NCBI GenBank assembly: GCA_013433145.1
Contig: CM024172.1
Coordinates: forward strand, 2,912,501 to 2,976,500
Direction: 5' to 3'
Origin: Ascaris suum
Taxonomy: Eukaryota; Nematoda; Chromadorea; Rhabditida; Ascarididae
Length of the DNA: 64,000 nt
Part shown: positions 1-14,688 of the stretch, piece by piece
Numbering within the stretch: the stretch's first letter is position 1
Layout: each line of letters begins with the position of its first letter
Position numbers and translations under genes: made by a program
The notes under the pieces: model-generated
What the model was told of the DNA's origin: nothing
Databases searched by the model: none
Seen by the model: the letters and a program-made list of their open reading frames with translations, nothing else

Positions 1-1
1 A

Positions 2-229
2 TATGAAGAGACATCCTCGAATGATTACAACAATAAAGAGGACGATATGGAATCAAAGAAAGAGTCATCATGGGGCTCATCGAAGTCGAAATCTCATAAA
101 CATGGCACTGCTTTTGGCACCTATAAATACGACTATTTGCCGGAACCACCGAGTAACGTTCGGTCAATAAGAAATTCCGGTTGGGGATACAGCGGCTACT
201 CCTATGATAACGAAGTCGGCTTCTACTAA
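2..229 (+). CDS. 3' terminal exon of an unidentified Ser/Tyr/Gly-rich protein (5' end outside the window)
   Basis: The frame is open from base 2 to a TAA at 227-229 and gives 75 residues. It starts with an acidic, Asn/Ser-rich part, then a Lys/Ser/His stretch (SSKSKSHKHG), and ends in a Gly/Tyr-rich tail finishing EVGFY. Base composition is clearly higher in GC than the sequence after the stop, which turns at once into poly-T-rich DNA. The tail looks like an intracellular or extracellular low-complexity C-terminus, not an enzyme domain. I do not recognise the family. The nearest AATAAA downstream is at 921-926, which would give a 3' UTR of about 0.7 kb. The upstream exon boundary is not visible. 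Confidence 0.6.
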   Translation, partial: YEETSSNDYNNKEDDMESKKESSWGSSKSKSHKHGTAFGTYKYDYLPEPPSNVRSIRNSGWGYSGYSYDNEVGFY

Positions 230-3200
230 GAAAGTAACTTCTTACGAAATATACTTACTTACGATGTTATTTGTTATGACACTTAAATTGTTATCAGATT
301 TCACTACTCGTTTATTTTATGTAATCTGTCGTTATTTTTTTTTTTTTTTTGATAACTATTTAGTATTATTTGATTTAATTATAACATAGAAATTACGGCA
401 ATAGATACGTAGATTTTAGTATTATCTGTTGTGTTTATGATAATTTTACGACTCATCAATCGTTAACATAGATCGTAAGTAGTAATTGCTAGTGATAAAA
501 ATTATGATTGCCAATTTATCTTTGTTTTATTAGCACAAAAGAAATCTCCAACTTTAGATTTTCTTCGAATGCATCCTAACTTTTATTCTTCCGAAAATAA
601 CATCGTCAGTTTTCAAAAATTTTCTATTTGTTTTTTTTTTTTTTGAATGTCATTTTTAACAACAAGTCGCAAATATTTGAAATTCAAAGAATTCAGTTGT
701 TTTTTTTTCTTTGGAGGATTATTTTTGTCTAAAACGGTACTATTATTGCAGTAATGGTGTGTGGATGTCGTTTTCCACTTTCGACGAACGTATTTTATCT
801 CTGTAATTGTGGAGGAAATATATCGAATCGTGCATTAGTGCACGGCTTGATCGCTTTGCACGTTTTTTTTTTTTTATTTCTCTCATCGCTTGCTTAGTTT
901 TCAATGTGTAAGTAAATATAAATAAATATTTTGGTTTGCACAAAAGAGTGCAATAAGTTGCATTTTCATTTTATTTCATATTTTCTCTTGAAATCGTTCA
1001 TATTGTTTTTTTTTTTTTTTTTGTGCTAGTGGATTATAGTCCATTCAATATGATTTTATAGGGAAATTTTCAAAAAGAAGTAATTAAAATATATGCAAAA
1101 ATAAATTCGAAATTTTTGAAGAATTTGTTGAATTTTAAATTGATTAATTATGAGGGGTAAAGCGATTTATGTGGGAATGCAACTTGTGCACTTAACGACC
1201 CACTTTGTATAGATGTCGTATCCCTCATCAAGTATTTCACACTGGTCGACGTTTAAATTCCTTAGTGAAACGGTGGTACCTTAATGAAATAATTTCACAA
1301 TTGTATTTTTCATAATCGGTGAAATTTTTTTTAAAAAAAAGCGTTGGCCATAATATTGATGGAATGCTTGTTGAAGGGAACGTGCTCACTTAATTTTATT
1401 TCATGATATTTGTTTCTTTTTTTTTTTTGCGCTCTACGCATATTTTTATCTCTATTATTAGGAATGTTTTAGTTATTTTTCTCTGAGAGATGCATCTGTA
1501 TAGCTGAAATGTTGATCTCAACGATATTCTTCTTCTTCTTCTTTTTTTTTTTCTGTGTATAAAGGCGTTGCGGGTGTGTATGTTGTTGATTCGTTGCCTT
1601 TTTTTTTTTCATGGTGCCCATATGTTTAGTATTGAAAAATTTACTGCAGTGCCTTCAAATGTTTCTACACGTTATTCGCTGTGTGTATAAATTCGGCTAT
1701 TTCCTCTCTTGAAGTAAACTGTGAATTCTTTTTTTTTTGTGCTTTTAGCAAATTCTATAAATAAACATATTTTGTTTTGCATTTTGTGTCAATCTGCCAT
1801 AAGTAGCAATGCGTTGCATAAAAATGAATGATTTGATAGTCAAATCGATCGTGTACCTTCATTTCAACTTCAATATTATTTCCAAAAATTGCACATTCGG
1901 CTCACAGATTTTATTTGTGCAAATATTATTTTTGTGAATACAAAATGAGAATAATTTTGTAGACATTTGATGATGAGTTTCATGAATTAGAATTGACACA
2001 TTGTGTTTCTGTTCGGGTAATGCGAGTGCAAACGAAACTTTTATGGATTATTATGCACTTTGGTGAATTTCTTTTATAGTAGAGCGTAATGTGAAGACGT
2101 CATAACGGCATGTCGAATATATGTTGATTTCTCTCTTTCCGGCTGTCAACTAGGATCGATAAAGAATCGCGCTTCAATTAAAGTTACAGAATTTAATGAG
2201 TATAATATTGTTAATGTGCTGACATTTTTAGCACTGTTTCACATTGATCCATCAACTTCAATAGAAGCGAACTGGACAAAAGAGCGAAATATACGTCATG
2301 CACACTATACATTCTTTACTTGTTTATTTTCCTCCAACCGACTTACTAAAGAGATGATGAATATTTTATGGGTTTCTGCGAACGGTCGAATTTATTAAAC
2401 GACACGACATTATTTTAGATAGTTTCATTTTCTCGCTAACTAATGGAACAATTCAGTCGGGGCGAGAGAGAGAGAAAGGGAAAATGCAAAAGCTCAAATC
2501 ATATCGGCTCTTCCGGTGTGCTCTACTCGTTTCTTTTTATTTGCAAATTATCTTGCTTTGTGCATGTTTTATAGCGCATTTCGTTGTATCATCGAATGGT
2601 ATAATAAATATCGGTGAATATATACAAATTAGAATAAGTTGGAATAAAATAACACAGCGTTATGCAAACTAAGCTTCTTTGCCATTCAGATTTAAGCGCA
2701 TCGTTGTCGATCGCTTATATCCCTCTCCGTTCATCAGAAATTTTAGCAAACCTCAGTATACTTCAACTTTTTGGGATACCAAGCATTTTTACAATTGAAC
2801 GTATGAATACATAAAAATTTTCTTCGATATTTTCACGTTTTTTTTTAACGATAGGGCAAATACGCTCACCTAATATGCTTTAATTAGTTATAGAAACCGA
2901 AGAATTTACTTATTTAAGGGAGAGCATTAATAAACTATAAAGTTGTATAGGTTGTAAAATTGAGTGCAATTATCACTAATAATGAGCACAACTAGAAATT
3001 AAATGCATTACGCGCAAATATTATCCAATTTTCTCTGAAGTACAAAATTCATTGCTTTAAATTATTTACTGATTTATAAATTACAATTTCAGTGCATTTT
3101 TTTATCTCTTCATTCACACAGAAATATTTCCTTGTCTGAACGTATAAATCATATGTCTATTTTTTTTGAATAAATCGTCATCGTTGAACGCGTAAATAGC

Positions 3201-6200
3201 GATTATAAATAAAACGAATAACAAAAATAATTTATTAGTGGTCGATACAATATGAACGATGATATTACACATCGTTCACGATTTGCCAATATCTGAATTT
3301 CTTAAAATTCTCGAAATCTAATAAACGCATTGAAAACGATTGAGGGAAATGGAGGAGGAGAGGTTAGTTTGCGGGGGCGTGTAAAAAAGTTTTATCGTAT
3401 TCAAAAAGTTTTCACAAGCTTTCAATTTCAACCATCAGGCTTATTTCTAAGAGATGAATGATAATAGGTACAACATGTTTTTTTTTTCCCCACTTAATGG
3501 CATCAATGAACGAATACTACTAAAATGACGTCATATGTGCAATCTCTTTGAAAATTTTAGCGATTAAAATCATGGAAATATGCCTCATAGGATTAATGCA
3601 TTTGGTAGCGTTTTGATGATTGATTGTAATATCTCATTCAATGAGGCGGAAATTCTTCCACTAAATCATCATAGCTGTATTCAAGCACATTGTTTTATTC
3701 AATAAGAATTTTCTGTTTGCGCAATGATATGCATCGTAAAATGTTATTTTGTATGCAAATTCGAGAAAAAAATTGCTAAGTTTTCAGTAACGATTGGAAT
3801 AACGATCAATAAAGACTTTATATTTTTTAATTACAAATATAAAGGAGTTTTTTTTTTTCATTTCTTTCTCACTCTTGACGAGGTTAATAGCTGAGCCTCA
3901 AATCAATTAAAATAATTGGCTAATAAACGAGCAATGAAAGCAGCCAACTAGAAAGGATTCATTTTATTTGAATATCCAATCAGTTTTCTTTGAAAGGAAA
4001 AAAAAATTTTTTTTTTAGTAGGAAATAAATTTCTGTTATCGATGATATTTTCGTCTATCTTTTGTTATCAACGATTCTATGAAAATTAATATACTTATAA
4101 AAAGATAATTCTTTTCAATTTTCGATAATTATTTGCATCATTCTAAATTGTATATAATTTATGCACATTGATCGTACAATAAAATGACGTCATTTTTGAA
4201 TTTCGAATTTTTTTTTCATTATGTAAAAAATTCATTTGAGGTTGGAAAATCTCATGAAATTCCGCCGAAAGCATGTTGTTGTTTTTTTCACTCTCTTTGC
4301 AGCTATTTTAAATGATAACAAACATGTGTGACTTTTGCGATGATATATCGATGATTGCTCAATTCTTTTTGCTTTAATTTTTTTGCTCAGCTGCAAACAA
4401 AATTACTCATGACAACTCTGAGCACAAACAATTTTCAACTTGCATTTGTAAAGCACTTTTTGATATTTTATTTCCACATATATGGATATGAGTATGTGAG
4501 CACATATGTGTACCTCTGTCTGCCTGTTTGTCGGTTTGTTTGCCTGCTTGTTTGCTGGTTTTATCTCGAGAATAAATGAAACGGAACTAAGAAATCTGTT
4601 GGCGTGGCATGTGCTATAGTATGATCCCTCACCCACCCGCCCTATCGACCTCCACTTAAATTCAATAAGTTTGATGAAGGTTATGGGTATTTAAAGACGC
4701 TTAAAACTACGCCTAAAATTAATCCAGGTCAAGTTACAGAAAGCGATTATTTTATAGTTAGTTTATAGGGGAGGCTGGATTATTTTAAATGCAACGATCA
4801 ATTCCACTTATTTTATTATTTATTGACAGCCTATGAAGTCTGTTGATCAATATGGGAAGAAGTAAAAGTCGTTATTTTGTGAGCTTATCGTTGATTCGTT
4901 TATGAGCGATAAATTTCAAGACTGTCAAACTTTTCGAGACACTAAAATAAATCGGCGTTTCGGACCAAAAAAACGTCTGGATACCGGTTTTCATTTCGCA
5001 TATATTTTTAATACTTCATAGCAATATATCATAGCAGTGATAAAAATTCGCTATTTGTTGTTCATCTATTTTGAGGAAGAAATTATTTGTATCGTTTCTT
5101 TGATTATAACCACACCCCCCCCCCCCCCCTCCCTTTCCCTCCCCTTCCTCACCTTATCCCCGATTACGCAATGGTAGGAGAACAATGCAAAGCGAGAATA
5201 ATAAGTTATAAATGTATGCAATACTTGTGCACCCATTGAGTGCAACAATTATTCGTCCTTGGCTGTCATCAGTGATTATCATGTGGCCATATGTTATATC
5301 CTCATCCACTCTTCTCTACCAGAAGCCAACAACTCAACTGCTCTGATCCATTTCGGATAAACGGGGTTCTCTTGTTGAATATGACCAAAGTTGCCTCTTG
5401 ATTTTGAAGAAATCATTCACTCCAATATTTTTTGGCAATATGAAGTCTTGGTATCAACGCCATGTCAAGTTTCTAGCTCATTCTTGCTTCTCTGAATAAC
5501 TCCAGTATAGTAATTCTATCGTCCTTCTAAGATGAAATATGTTTTAACAACTTTATCGAATTTTTGAAATATAAATATGAAATATTTTCAGTCATAATGG
5601 GATTGCTGCAATTATTTGCTCCCTCCAATCCACAAAGAAAGCACTTGTTATTTTCCCATCGTCATATAACAAGATTTTTTGGAGATCCTGAAATATATAC
5701 CCCTCGTTGAGAGCAATTTAGTGTCTCTGCAGATTTCTCAGAGATCATAGTGGTGAAATCAGTATCTCTCATCGCATGCTCCACCTCCCCCCCCCCCTCT
5801 TCCCTCTCCAGTTAAGTGAATTTTTATATTTTATTATGTCGAAGCAAAACGGAAACTTATTGCAGTGCTAACGTTTAGTTGAAATCACTTCCGGAAACGT
5901 TACCTTTTATAATATATGAAATCTCCACATGGAATGAACTCGTTTCGTTTGATAACGAGCAATAAACATTATCGCACATTTTAGCGTGATTTGTTGAATT
6001 CTGATATACGATGTGCATCATTTGCAATCTACATAATTTGCAATGAACAATTCTGTGATATGCCGATGAAATAATATAGAGTGATCGACGCGAATCAAAT
6101 AAATATTATTGTAGTTTAGCTTTAGCTAGTGGAGTGTTCTTCTTCAAAGCTTAGTTATGTGTGGAAATTTTATTTGCATTCACTAATGAAACTATGAGCC

Positions 6201-7608
6201 GAATGATTATGCTATCTAATCCTCACATGAAAGTAGTAGCAGCTTCTCGTAGAATACTTTTTTTTTTCTTGTAGAAGGGAGAACGGAATTGAAGAGAAGG
6301 GGGATGGAAGAGGGAAGAAAACTTCATTATATTCAAAACCTAATGAAGATAACCTATTGCAAGAGCATGATTTCATTGATTCTCATGTATCTCTAATAAT
6401 ATCGTTTCTCATATTTTAACATGAATATTTTATTCCATGAACAATTAATTTGCTTCGTATTCCATTACTTTTTTTTCCATATTCCATCATTCTGGTTATT
6501 TGAATATTATTCAGGATTTCAATTATGTGTCTAATTTACATATAAATTATCACTGTTGAGATTCACTCATAGATTATGTAAACATCCCAGCTATTCACAG
6601 AAAATTGTTTCATCTAATCAAGCAGTAGAACTTGCAACTTGAGAGTAATTTTTTTTCCACGAGATTATTGACACTTTTGCTACCGGTAGAGTTTATCGAT
6701 AACTTTGCAACTTATTTTATAGGCTCGTAACAACCTCAGTCGATTTAGTGCCAGCAGTTCTTAAATGACCTTCATACAACGTTCACAGTGAATTGTTTTG
6801 ATTGGTGTCTAGTTGAAGAGAGACGACGATTGAATATCGTTGAAGATTCTCAACGCGAGACACATTTAAGTCGAAGATCAAACACTCAAATGTTGTTTTA
6901 TGGTCAAATTTCATGTGTATATCGAACAAGTCTTAGTGTAATGGTGTAAAATCGGTTGTGTGTTTGTTTATTTCGGAAAGACGAATAGCCAAAGGCTGTT
7001 TTTTTTTTCGAATTCTCACGTGAAGAGCATAATCACAAGCATGTGAAAATATTGAAAACATTATACGATAGCAATAGACATTAGATACATACGCAAACAT
7101 TTATATTATCTAGAATTATATGGCACATTGATGTTGAACAACATTGAAGTGCATTTCGATATACTATGCTATCATAGTTGAATATTGCTTACTACAAGAA
7201 AATTAAATAGATCGTACTCAAAGATATGGAAATGCTCAGAGATAAGAAACTCTATTCGAAAATATATCTCTAGAATTGAATGAAAAGTATAAATTACTAC
7301 TCATTTTATTGATTTTCCACTCGAAATTTTTCGACTTAAGAGCTCAATTTCGTTCCTCACTTTCAAATTATTCCAGTTCTCTTTTGCAGTTAATTATGAT
7401 TACGATTTTTACTTTTACCGTCAACGAGATAATTCTCGATTGGTTTCTTTTCGTGAATTGCAACCTCTCTATACTTAAATATCATTCATTATATTTTCTG
7501 CGTATTTTCTATGGTTTAGAGATGAAAACTATCCTAAACGAAAATCATTTTCACTAGAAACTCTTCACTATTCAACTATTATTTATGAAAATTGAACTGT
7601 ATCTATTT

Positions 7609-7711
<103 letters not shown>

Positions 7712-9258
7712 CACTTTTTTTTCGATGCATCGTTTAGTGCTTATTCTTTTTCTCTATTTTCATCTATCAATATTTTTTAAAGTTTATTTTTTATTCAGAT
7801 CCATTCATTTATACTATTTAACTACTGAACGAAAATTACTACTTTCATTACTATTTTGCGTTAAAAATTTCAGTTAATTGTAGCGTTGCGCGAATGTGAA
7901 GTAAAGCGTAACAGTTTTTGGTTTAGGAACCAGTTCCACATGATGCAGTACACTGACCTCATTTTTCATTTAGTGATGATCTCTGTTGTGGGGGAAATGT
8001 TGTATGAGAGCTCAAATTGATATGATTACAAAAGGATTTTTCACTTTTATTGAATGCATTTTCAATTCAAATACGTCTCAAGGATTTTGTGGATCACAAT
8101 AACTGACATATATCATTGATTTATTCTCTACAGTTATAATATTTGCATCGAATAGATTAATTTTCTGTGATGTTTGTGGGAAAAAAAAAGAACTCTTTTT
8201 TGAAGAAAAAATTGTGATGAGGTAATTTTTGTTGAGCCCAAAATTAGTGAATATATATGCGTTAATTGTATTAAAGATATTCTGAAGAAGTCAATGAAAT
8301 GTTTTCGCTGTTATTGCCAATCTCTAAAAATCATAGAGATAACTTATCATCCACATATCCATTTTGAAGCTTCCTGATAGGAATTGATGCATATTTATAA
8401 GAGTTTCATGACACTATTATCTGTAATAATATTATTTCTGCAGTTTTTAGTAGTTTTATTTATGAGTTTATGATTGAAGTCTTTATACAAGTATTGGCAG
8501 CGAAACTTATCAACAATATAAGAGATTGTTATTGGACCAGTAATAAAAACATAACGAAGCAGAATGCAATAACACAAATGCATTGTGACATAAACAACGT
8601 TTACGATAGTGCTGATGTGCTAAATGACTCTATTCGATGAGTACGATAGGTAAAAACAATAACTGTTTGTATAGCGATAATGAAACTAGTAAAATGAATT
8701 TATCATCGTATCAAATAGAAAATTGAATGTGAGAAAATTTACGGAAATTATAAATAGAGGAAGTTGAGAAATAAAAGAATTGCATTCATCGTAGGTTTCC
8801 ATAAACTATTTTAATATTTGTTATTTTACACTATAAAGAAAACATCTCAATCGTTTTCGTCATATTTTTATTGCCGCACTTTCTTAGGGATATTCATTTG
8901 CATAGAGAAATCTTTGCTTAATGAAATAATTACGATATAAGCATCTATACTTTAAAATATTTCCATTTGAAAATCTATTCATATTCATATTCTATAGGTG
9001 TCTAAACATTAGTCGATTAAAAAATTTTTATTTTTATTTTTTTCAAAGTGATCTAAATATTTGATCGTGGTTATTTCAACAGTTGAAATGTTCAAAGCAA
9101 TAAATATACTAGCTGAAATGAATATTTATACAAAATAACATACTGATGAATAATGACGATATATATGAAATAGTGACGTAGAAATTCATCGTCGATTGTT
9201 AGTTTCTGATGCAATTTGTTGTCGTTGAAAATGGCTCTTCTATTCGTCAAATGCGCAG

Positions 9259-9385
9259 AAAAAAAAACGATGATAAAACGATGATAAAAAAACAGAGCAG
9301 AAAACGGGGTGATTTAAAAAAAAAAAAACAAGCAGTGATAAAGCAGAAAAATGTTGATAAAAAGAAAAAACAGAAAAATAAACGA
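9259..9385. repeat. A-rich degenerate repeat with CGATGATAAAA units
   Basis: A-rich tract in which the word CGATGATAAAA occurs twice in tandem and recurs in broken form (GTGATTTAAAA, GTGATAAAG, CGATGATATT). It looks like a decayed simple repeat and has no coding or RNA features. Confidence 0.6.
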
Positions 9386-9540
9386 TGATATTAAATGAAA
9401 TATTAGAGGAAATTTATCTCTACAATTATCTCTATTCATCATTAAACACTTTACACTATTATTTACTACTATTAAAATTCCCCTATTCTTCAATTTTCCT
9501 TTTAGAGAAATATATCACTTTTTTTTGCCATAGAAAATTA

Positions 9541-9646
9541 ATGGCGAAAGAAAACTTCGAGATTTACAGCATCCATAGAGGCGTCATTCAAAATTTCGAA
9601 GCGAACGATGATCGAAGAGATGAGCAAATACAATTAGCAACTAGTA
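9541..9646 (+). CDS. Possible 5' exon, unknown product
   Basis: A T-rich stretch ending in CCATAG lies 7 bases before an ATG at 9541. The ATG opens about 35 protein-like residues (start MAKENFEIY, charged, Asp/Arg/Gln-rich), then a possible donor GTAAAA at 9647. Read through, the frame becomes hydrophobic and stops at 9702. It could be the first exon of a plus-strand gene, but its phase does not fit the first visible exon of the F-box gene downstream. Chance is a real alternative. Confidence 0.15.
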
Positions 9647-12525
9647 AAACTATTATATTATCTTTGTCAATTTTTTTCCATTTTATTGTCACTTTAGATT
9701 AGCATGTTATTTCTTCAACGATGAAAAAAAACGCTTCCCCCCCCCCTCCCAAAAAAAACGGATGTAAGAAAGATTTTCCAAATATTTCTGTGTAAATTCA
9801 TATGAATTTTTTAAAGAATTTTTCATATGATTAATTATACATGGTTTCGATGGTCTTCTTCAATTCTCGCTTCATGCGCTAATACGAATGGGTTTTTTTT
9901 CCTCGCACTACTGTAGGTGATTAATATGTTTGCGTCTTATGGAGTAACTTGTTCAAAGCTTTACTTGGGTGTTCATAGTATAAGGGGTAGCCGAGCTAAA
10001 TACTGAATAATGCAGCGCGCATCACGAAAATGCTCGTATTCGGCCATTTGCCCACCGTAATTGAGCCTATTTATGATTATTCAGCTTATGTCTTATAATG
10101 TTTTCCGTATAAATTAGGTTATTAGAGGATATCCAGAAACATTTCATCCGTATTGCTTTTCGAAGTTTATGGTAGTCAATAGTAGCCAAATTATACTACT
10201 ATATTGAAAACTTTTAATCTGGAATATCGTCCGCTCGAGTTGGATTTGATTCTTTCTCACAAACTTGTGCACTATTTTTTCTGGTATTCTATGGTCAGAC
10301 CTGTCCGTTCCCCAACCCCCTCCCCCCCCCCCCCCCCCCTCTATAATCGATGTAGGTATCACTTTTAGTTGTCTAAAAATATTGCATCACAAACATTGCC
10401 CTCTAATATTACTGAATTTCCACTATAAGAGCCTGTAATGTTCTTCCTACCACTACAACTGATATTGGGTCTTTCCTGTCTTAATACTACTGCTGCTTTC
10501 GTGTGTCGAATGTCTCATCGCCCGATTTAATGATTTGCGAACGTTTTGCTCGTTCGTATTATTCGTTTCTATAGGACTTTTTTTTGTTTTCCCACTTCCG
10601 GTTGTTGAAATGATATAAAGTTTTTTTTTAATGAAAAACGCTGAAGTCTTAAAAAATTCGGCATGTTCAATGATGGCCATCCGACATTAACCAACATAAA
10701 TTTATGGAAGATGTTCCTATAGATTTTATTAGCTAAAAATCCGCATTAATATTTACTTCAATAACATTCAAATAAAATCTCTTTGCAATTGCAAATCTAT
10801 TCGAATAGTGCAAAGAAATTTTCCACGTTTGCCGTTAGATAATTCTGAGTTGATTTAAACGAATTACGAAAATTTCCACAATGAACACATTCAACACTTG
10901 GCTGCTTATACTGATACTCTCAAATGTGATCTTTTTCCTCTTCGATCTATAATTTCCTAATCGTAGCATATCAAATATTTTTGTTGTCACGTCTTCCCCC
11001 CCCCCCTTCCCAACCCCCCCCCCCCCACAAACTCTCGCTTACCTTTAAATTCTAATTCCGCATGCGATGGAAAATATTAAGCTCATTATCAAGAGGAAAG
11101 TTTCTTGTTGCATAAAATTTTTTTGTGGTAGAGACAGCGATGAGAAGAGTGTCGTTTTGGTAGAGGTTTTTATGCGGAACACGAAAAGGATTGGAAAGGG
11201 GACTTGAGGCAGCAATCTTGATATGATTAAGTACTATCATAGACATTGAAAACCTCCTTTACTGGTACCATTATATGAGATTTTTATATCTCTAGAGGTA
11301 ATTTAATGAGATATTATGTTGAAGATATGAAGATAATTATATGAGGTAATTTATAGGCAATAAACGAGTGCATCCATCTTCTCATCGCCTTCGTAATTCA
11401 TGAATAGAACGTTTCATTTTTGATAAGAATAAGACACTGATTATATCGTTGTTGTTGAAAATCCAACAAAAGTAGGTGACTTTTTTTTCTAGTCATAAAC
11501 TGTATAGTTTTACCTAAAGCCTATAATCTACAAACCACTACGATCATGTTATTCACTTTTATTTGCATTTTCTCGGCGATAATTTTATAATAATCGAAGA
11601 AAAAAACTTCCATAATCAAAAGGATCGAACAAAACTTGCCGTTTGTTTTTATTGCTTTCTATAAGAGGCGATTACTTTCATAATTTAATGTTCTTTTATC
11701 GGAGAACTTTTCCCCTTAAAATCATTTCACAAAGTTTTGGACTCTGTTGGCTAATTTTTTTTTTCAATATCTTTGAGCAGCATTACCTAGTAGGCATACG
11801 GATGCACAAATGAAAATAACAATCAACAGAATTATAATTTTAATAGTGTGGTGGCCAATCTTAGAAAAAAAAACCGACAATAAAATCTCAAAGAGATCAC
11901 TGAGAAAAGTTTTCATTGAAAAGAAAACGAATGAAATCGTTATTCATTTTTATTGTGCATTATTGCATCCATTAAACTTTTCAACGGATTTACTCGAAGA
12001 CAATAGAAAAGTGTTTTTGCCTATTTCAAGATGTAAGATGTTGTTGTGTTAGGAATAAGTATTAGCATCTGTATTTGTTGCAGTGATGATATTTAGTCAA
12101 TTCGGCGTTGGCTATTCCTTCATACAGCTAACTTATTGTGCATCTCGTTATGTATTCTTTCTTTTTAGCCTGAAGCGTCCCATAACGTAAAGAATGACTT
12201 CAGTTCTTTTTTTTTTAATTTCTTAACATATGGGGGTAACTTAGTCGTTTTCTTGGGTTCAAGGGGAAGGGGGGGGGGGAGGAGAGGAGGAGGGAAGACC
12301 TTGCTGCAAGCATAGCTCCGTTTATAAATTTTTCGAACAACTTTTGTATGGCAAAAATGTCTATTTCCGTTCATTCGAAGGAAAAGTTGCCGCTAAGAAG
12401 TATTCGCTGCTTGATTCAAAAATATATCCCATTTATTAATTCCATAGAATCGGATTTCTGTGTCGTCATTGTTTTGTTGAATCACGATGAAATGCGGCAG
12501 CCATATTATATTGCATTGACATATA

Positions 12526-13155
12526 AATTTAAAAGCATCGAAGTTGATCATGCACTACTTTCTTGGTCTTTTTTTTGCCCCATTTCATCCTTTGACTCCG
12601 TACGCCTGCATATCTTCCAATCTCTGGTACCTGAGGCAATGGAAGTATCGAGGTCATATCTCCTTTAATTTTACGACAAAGCCGTCTACAATAACTGCAT
12701 TTCGCAGATGGATCTCCAGTGTCAAGATCGATGCGTCTGAAATTTGTAAACACGTTTTGGAGATGAATTGAGTACCGGTCAAGGATACGAATAACATTTA
12801 TGAAGGATGATCGGAAGTTGAGTTCTTACGACAGCACAAATCTCCAACTTTAAACTACAGCCATTTTTAGCCACGATCACAGTCATATTCGCCTTCTACA
12901 CGTCTCCTTGAGAGGTTGATACCGAATAAATTCAACCCTAGGGACTGAAGTTCAGCAATTCGAAACGCTCCCTCTCAAGGAAAGCTAGACGTTGACGGTC
13001 ATTCAAGCGAACAACAAGAGTTGTCAGTACCTGTAGTCGAATGGCCAGCTGACCGGTGCTGATTGGCAAGTTCGGGGAGCACACGAAATGTCGCTTTTCA
13101 CAGCAAATGCCCCTAAGGGAGAAATTAGTGGAGTGGACGAAGTGCGAAGGAACTT
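12526..13155 (-). CDS. Doubtful two-exon reading frame with a CxxC motif
   Basis: Exon 13155 to 13031 follows a TGCGCAG acceptor. It encodes a basic/Ser/Thr/Leu-rich start, then a Trp-Pro-Phe-Asp-Tyr segment, and ends at donor CAG|GTACTG in phase 2. Exon 12736 to about 12526 follows acceptor ATTTCAG and joins in phase. It encodes an Asp-Leu-Asp-Thr-Gly-Asp-Pro segment, a CSYC motif and a basic tail ending in TAA. The intron is 294 bp. The N-terminus resembles a mitochondrial presequence, and the IxLDxxxP...CxYC spacing is faintly like the zinc site of complex I subunit NDUFS6, but the usual GLRF after the second Cys is absent. No start codon is seen, so an upstream exon would be needed. The local GC content is higher than around it. 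Confidence 0.25.
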
Positions 13156-13159
13156 CTGC

Positions 13160-14688
13160 GCATATTCAAATTCCCTGAATCAGTCCCGAATTTTTTGAAT
13201 TTCCCACGTTTCTGTAATCTTCAGCAGTAGTAAAATGCAGCCGGATTGGCAAAGATTTTCTGGATGAAGATGCGAGGACGGGGATTCGAAATGCTTAGCG
13301 GCAAATTTTTCGTAGGCTCCGTCTCGGGACCGGCGTCATTCGAATGGAGCGAAAGGAGTGGTCAGATCGTGCTTCGCGTTCAGGTGTCTAGTAATCAGAT
13401 GAGCTGATTAGACCAAGTAGTTAGGATGTTCGGTCGTTTCGTGATGCTTGATCGCCAAACGTCAAGAGCAGGCATTTAATGTGCGGCGATCGTTGTGTGT
13501 TTGGTTATATAGTTTCGTACACAAAGACTCTGCAACGTTTCGGCTATTTCCTTGAGTGAACGTGGTTTCGGTGAAAGGGTGAGCAGTACAAGTTTCTAGC
13601 GATCACCACCGGAAGAAATACGAGATTTTTATTATCATTGCTTTTAATCTCTAAAGGATTTTGGTGAACTTTAGTGGATAGGTGGTTTTCCTTTATTTCA
13701 TAGCATGTTTATATTTAGTGGCAGCTTGTTAAAGTGTCTGATTTGTTGTTGGGCGGAACGATAGAACACATATTGTGCCAGTTGTCCTGATAGATGTCAG
13801 GACAAATCTGTTTAAACGCTTTCCATGTAGTTCATGTCCACGTTATGGTTTTTAAGACGAATATCCTCAACGTTTTAATGCACTTTCGCAAATCTTCATT
13901 TTCCTAATGCTCTATGGCAGGACTGAATTCCCTGTTGGGAACTATTAAAGTTAGAGTAACGAAACGGAAAAGAGGAATGTGATACGCACTGGATAATGAC
14001 TTTTTATACTATATTTGATAATTGTTTATCAATATCGAGACAAGTTTTAGGCGTTTTCGCAGTTTTCGCAGTTTCGCCGATCAAGCCATAAGAAGGACAA
14101 TTTTTCTTTGAAAATTTGCAGTCAAAGTAGTTAAACAGTAGCTGGTTATTTTGCGTTCAATATTGTTTGATGATTTATAAAACTTGGTGCTTGAGTGGGG
14201 GGAAGGGGGAGGGAGAAGGAAGTGGGCATGAGAAGAAAGCTGTAAAATTGCGAAAGCTTATAGCATGCTAGCTTATGTAGTATAATCTTCTATTTGTTTA
14301 TAACTGAAGCATTCATCTTTGTACGTATTCAAGGTTTTTTCTCGTCGTTTTTTTGTGTGTTTACATTTTTATACTCTCTTGAAGAAGGAAGAATATGGCG
14401 ACGGTCATGCCCACTCAAATGTTTCCGCTTCCACTCAAATATATCACTGTGGATGGGCGCTATAGGTTCGGCAAACGGTAAGATGTGCTTTGGTTGTTTA
14501 AATTTTTCAACAAGACTTGTAATGTGGATTAGGATTGAGTTGGAAGAGGATATTGTCGAATAATCGATTATGCGAGCAGAGAAAGGAGACATAGCATTGA
14601 TGAATATGCTGATCTGTGGTAGATGATATGCGATCATCACCTGATGTTCTGCGTTGACTCGCAATGTTTCCATAGCTTCATCTTTCAG
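13160..14688. other. Stretch without a supported gene; should contain the 5' exon(s) of the F-box gene
   Basis: The first visible F-box-gene exon starts in phase 2 and lacks a Met, so a start exon must lie upstream, probably here. I could not fix it. GC is raised up to about 13600, then falls to background. Open frames on both strands around 14294-14745 have no convincing protein features. Confidence 0.4.
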
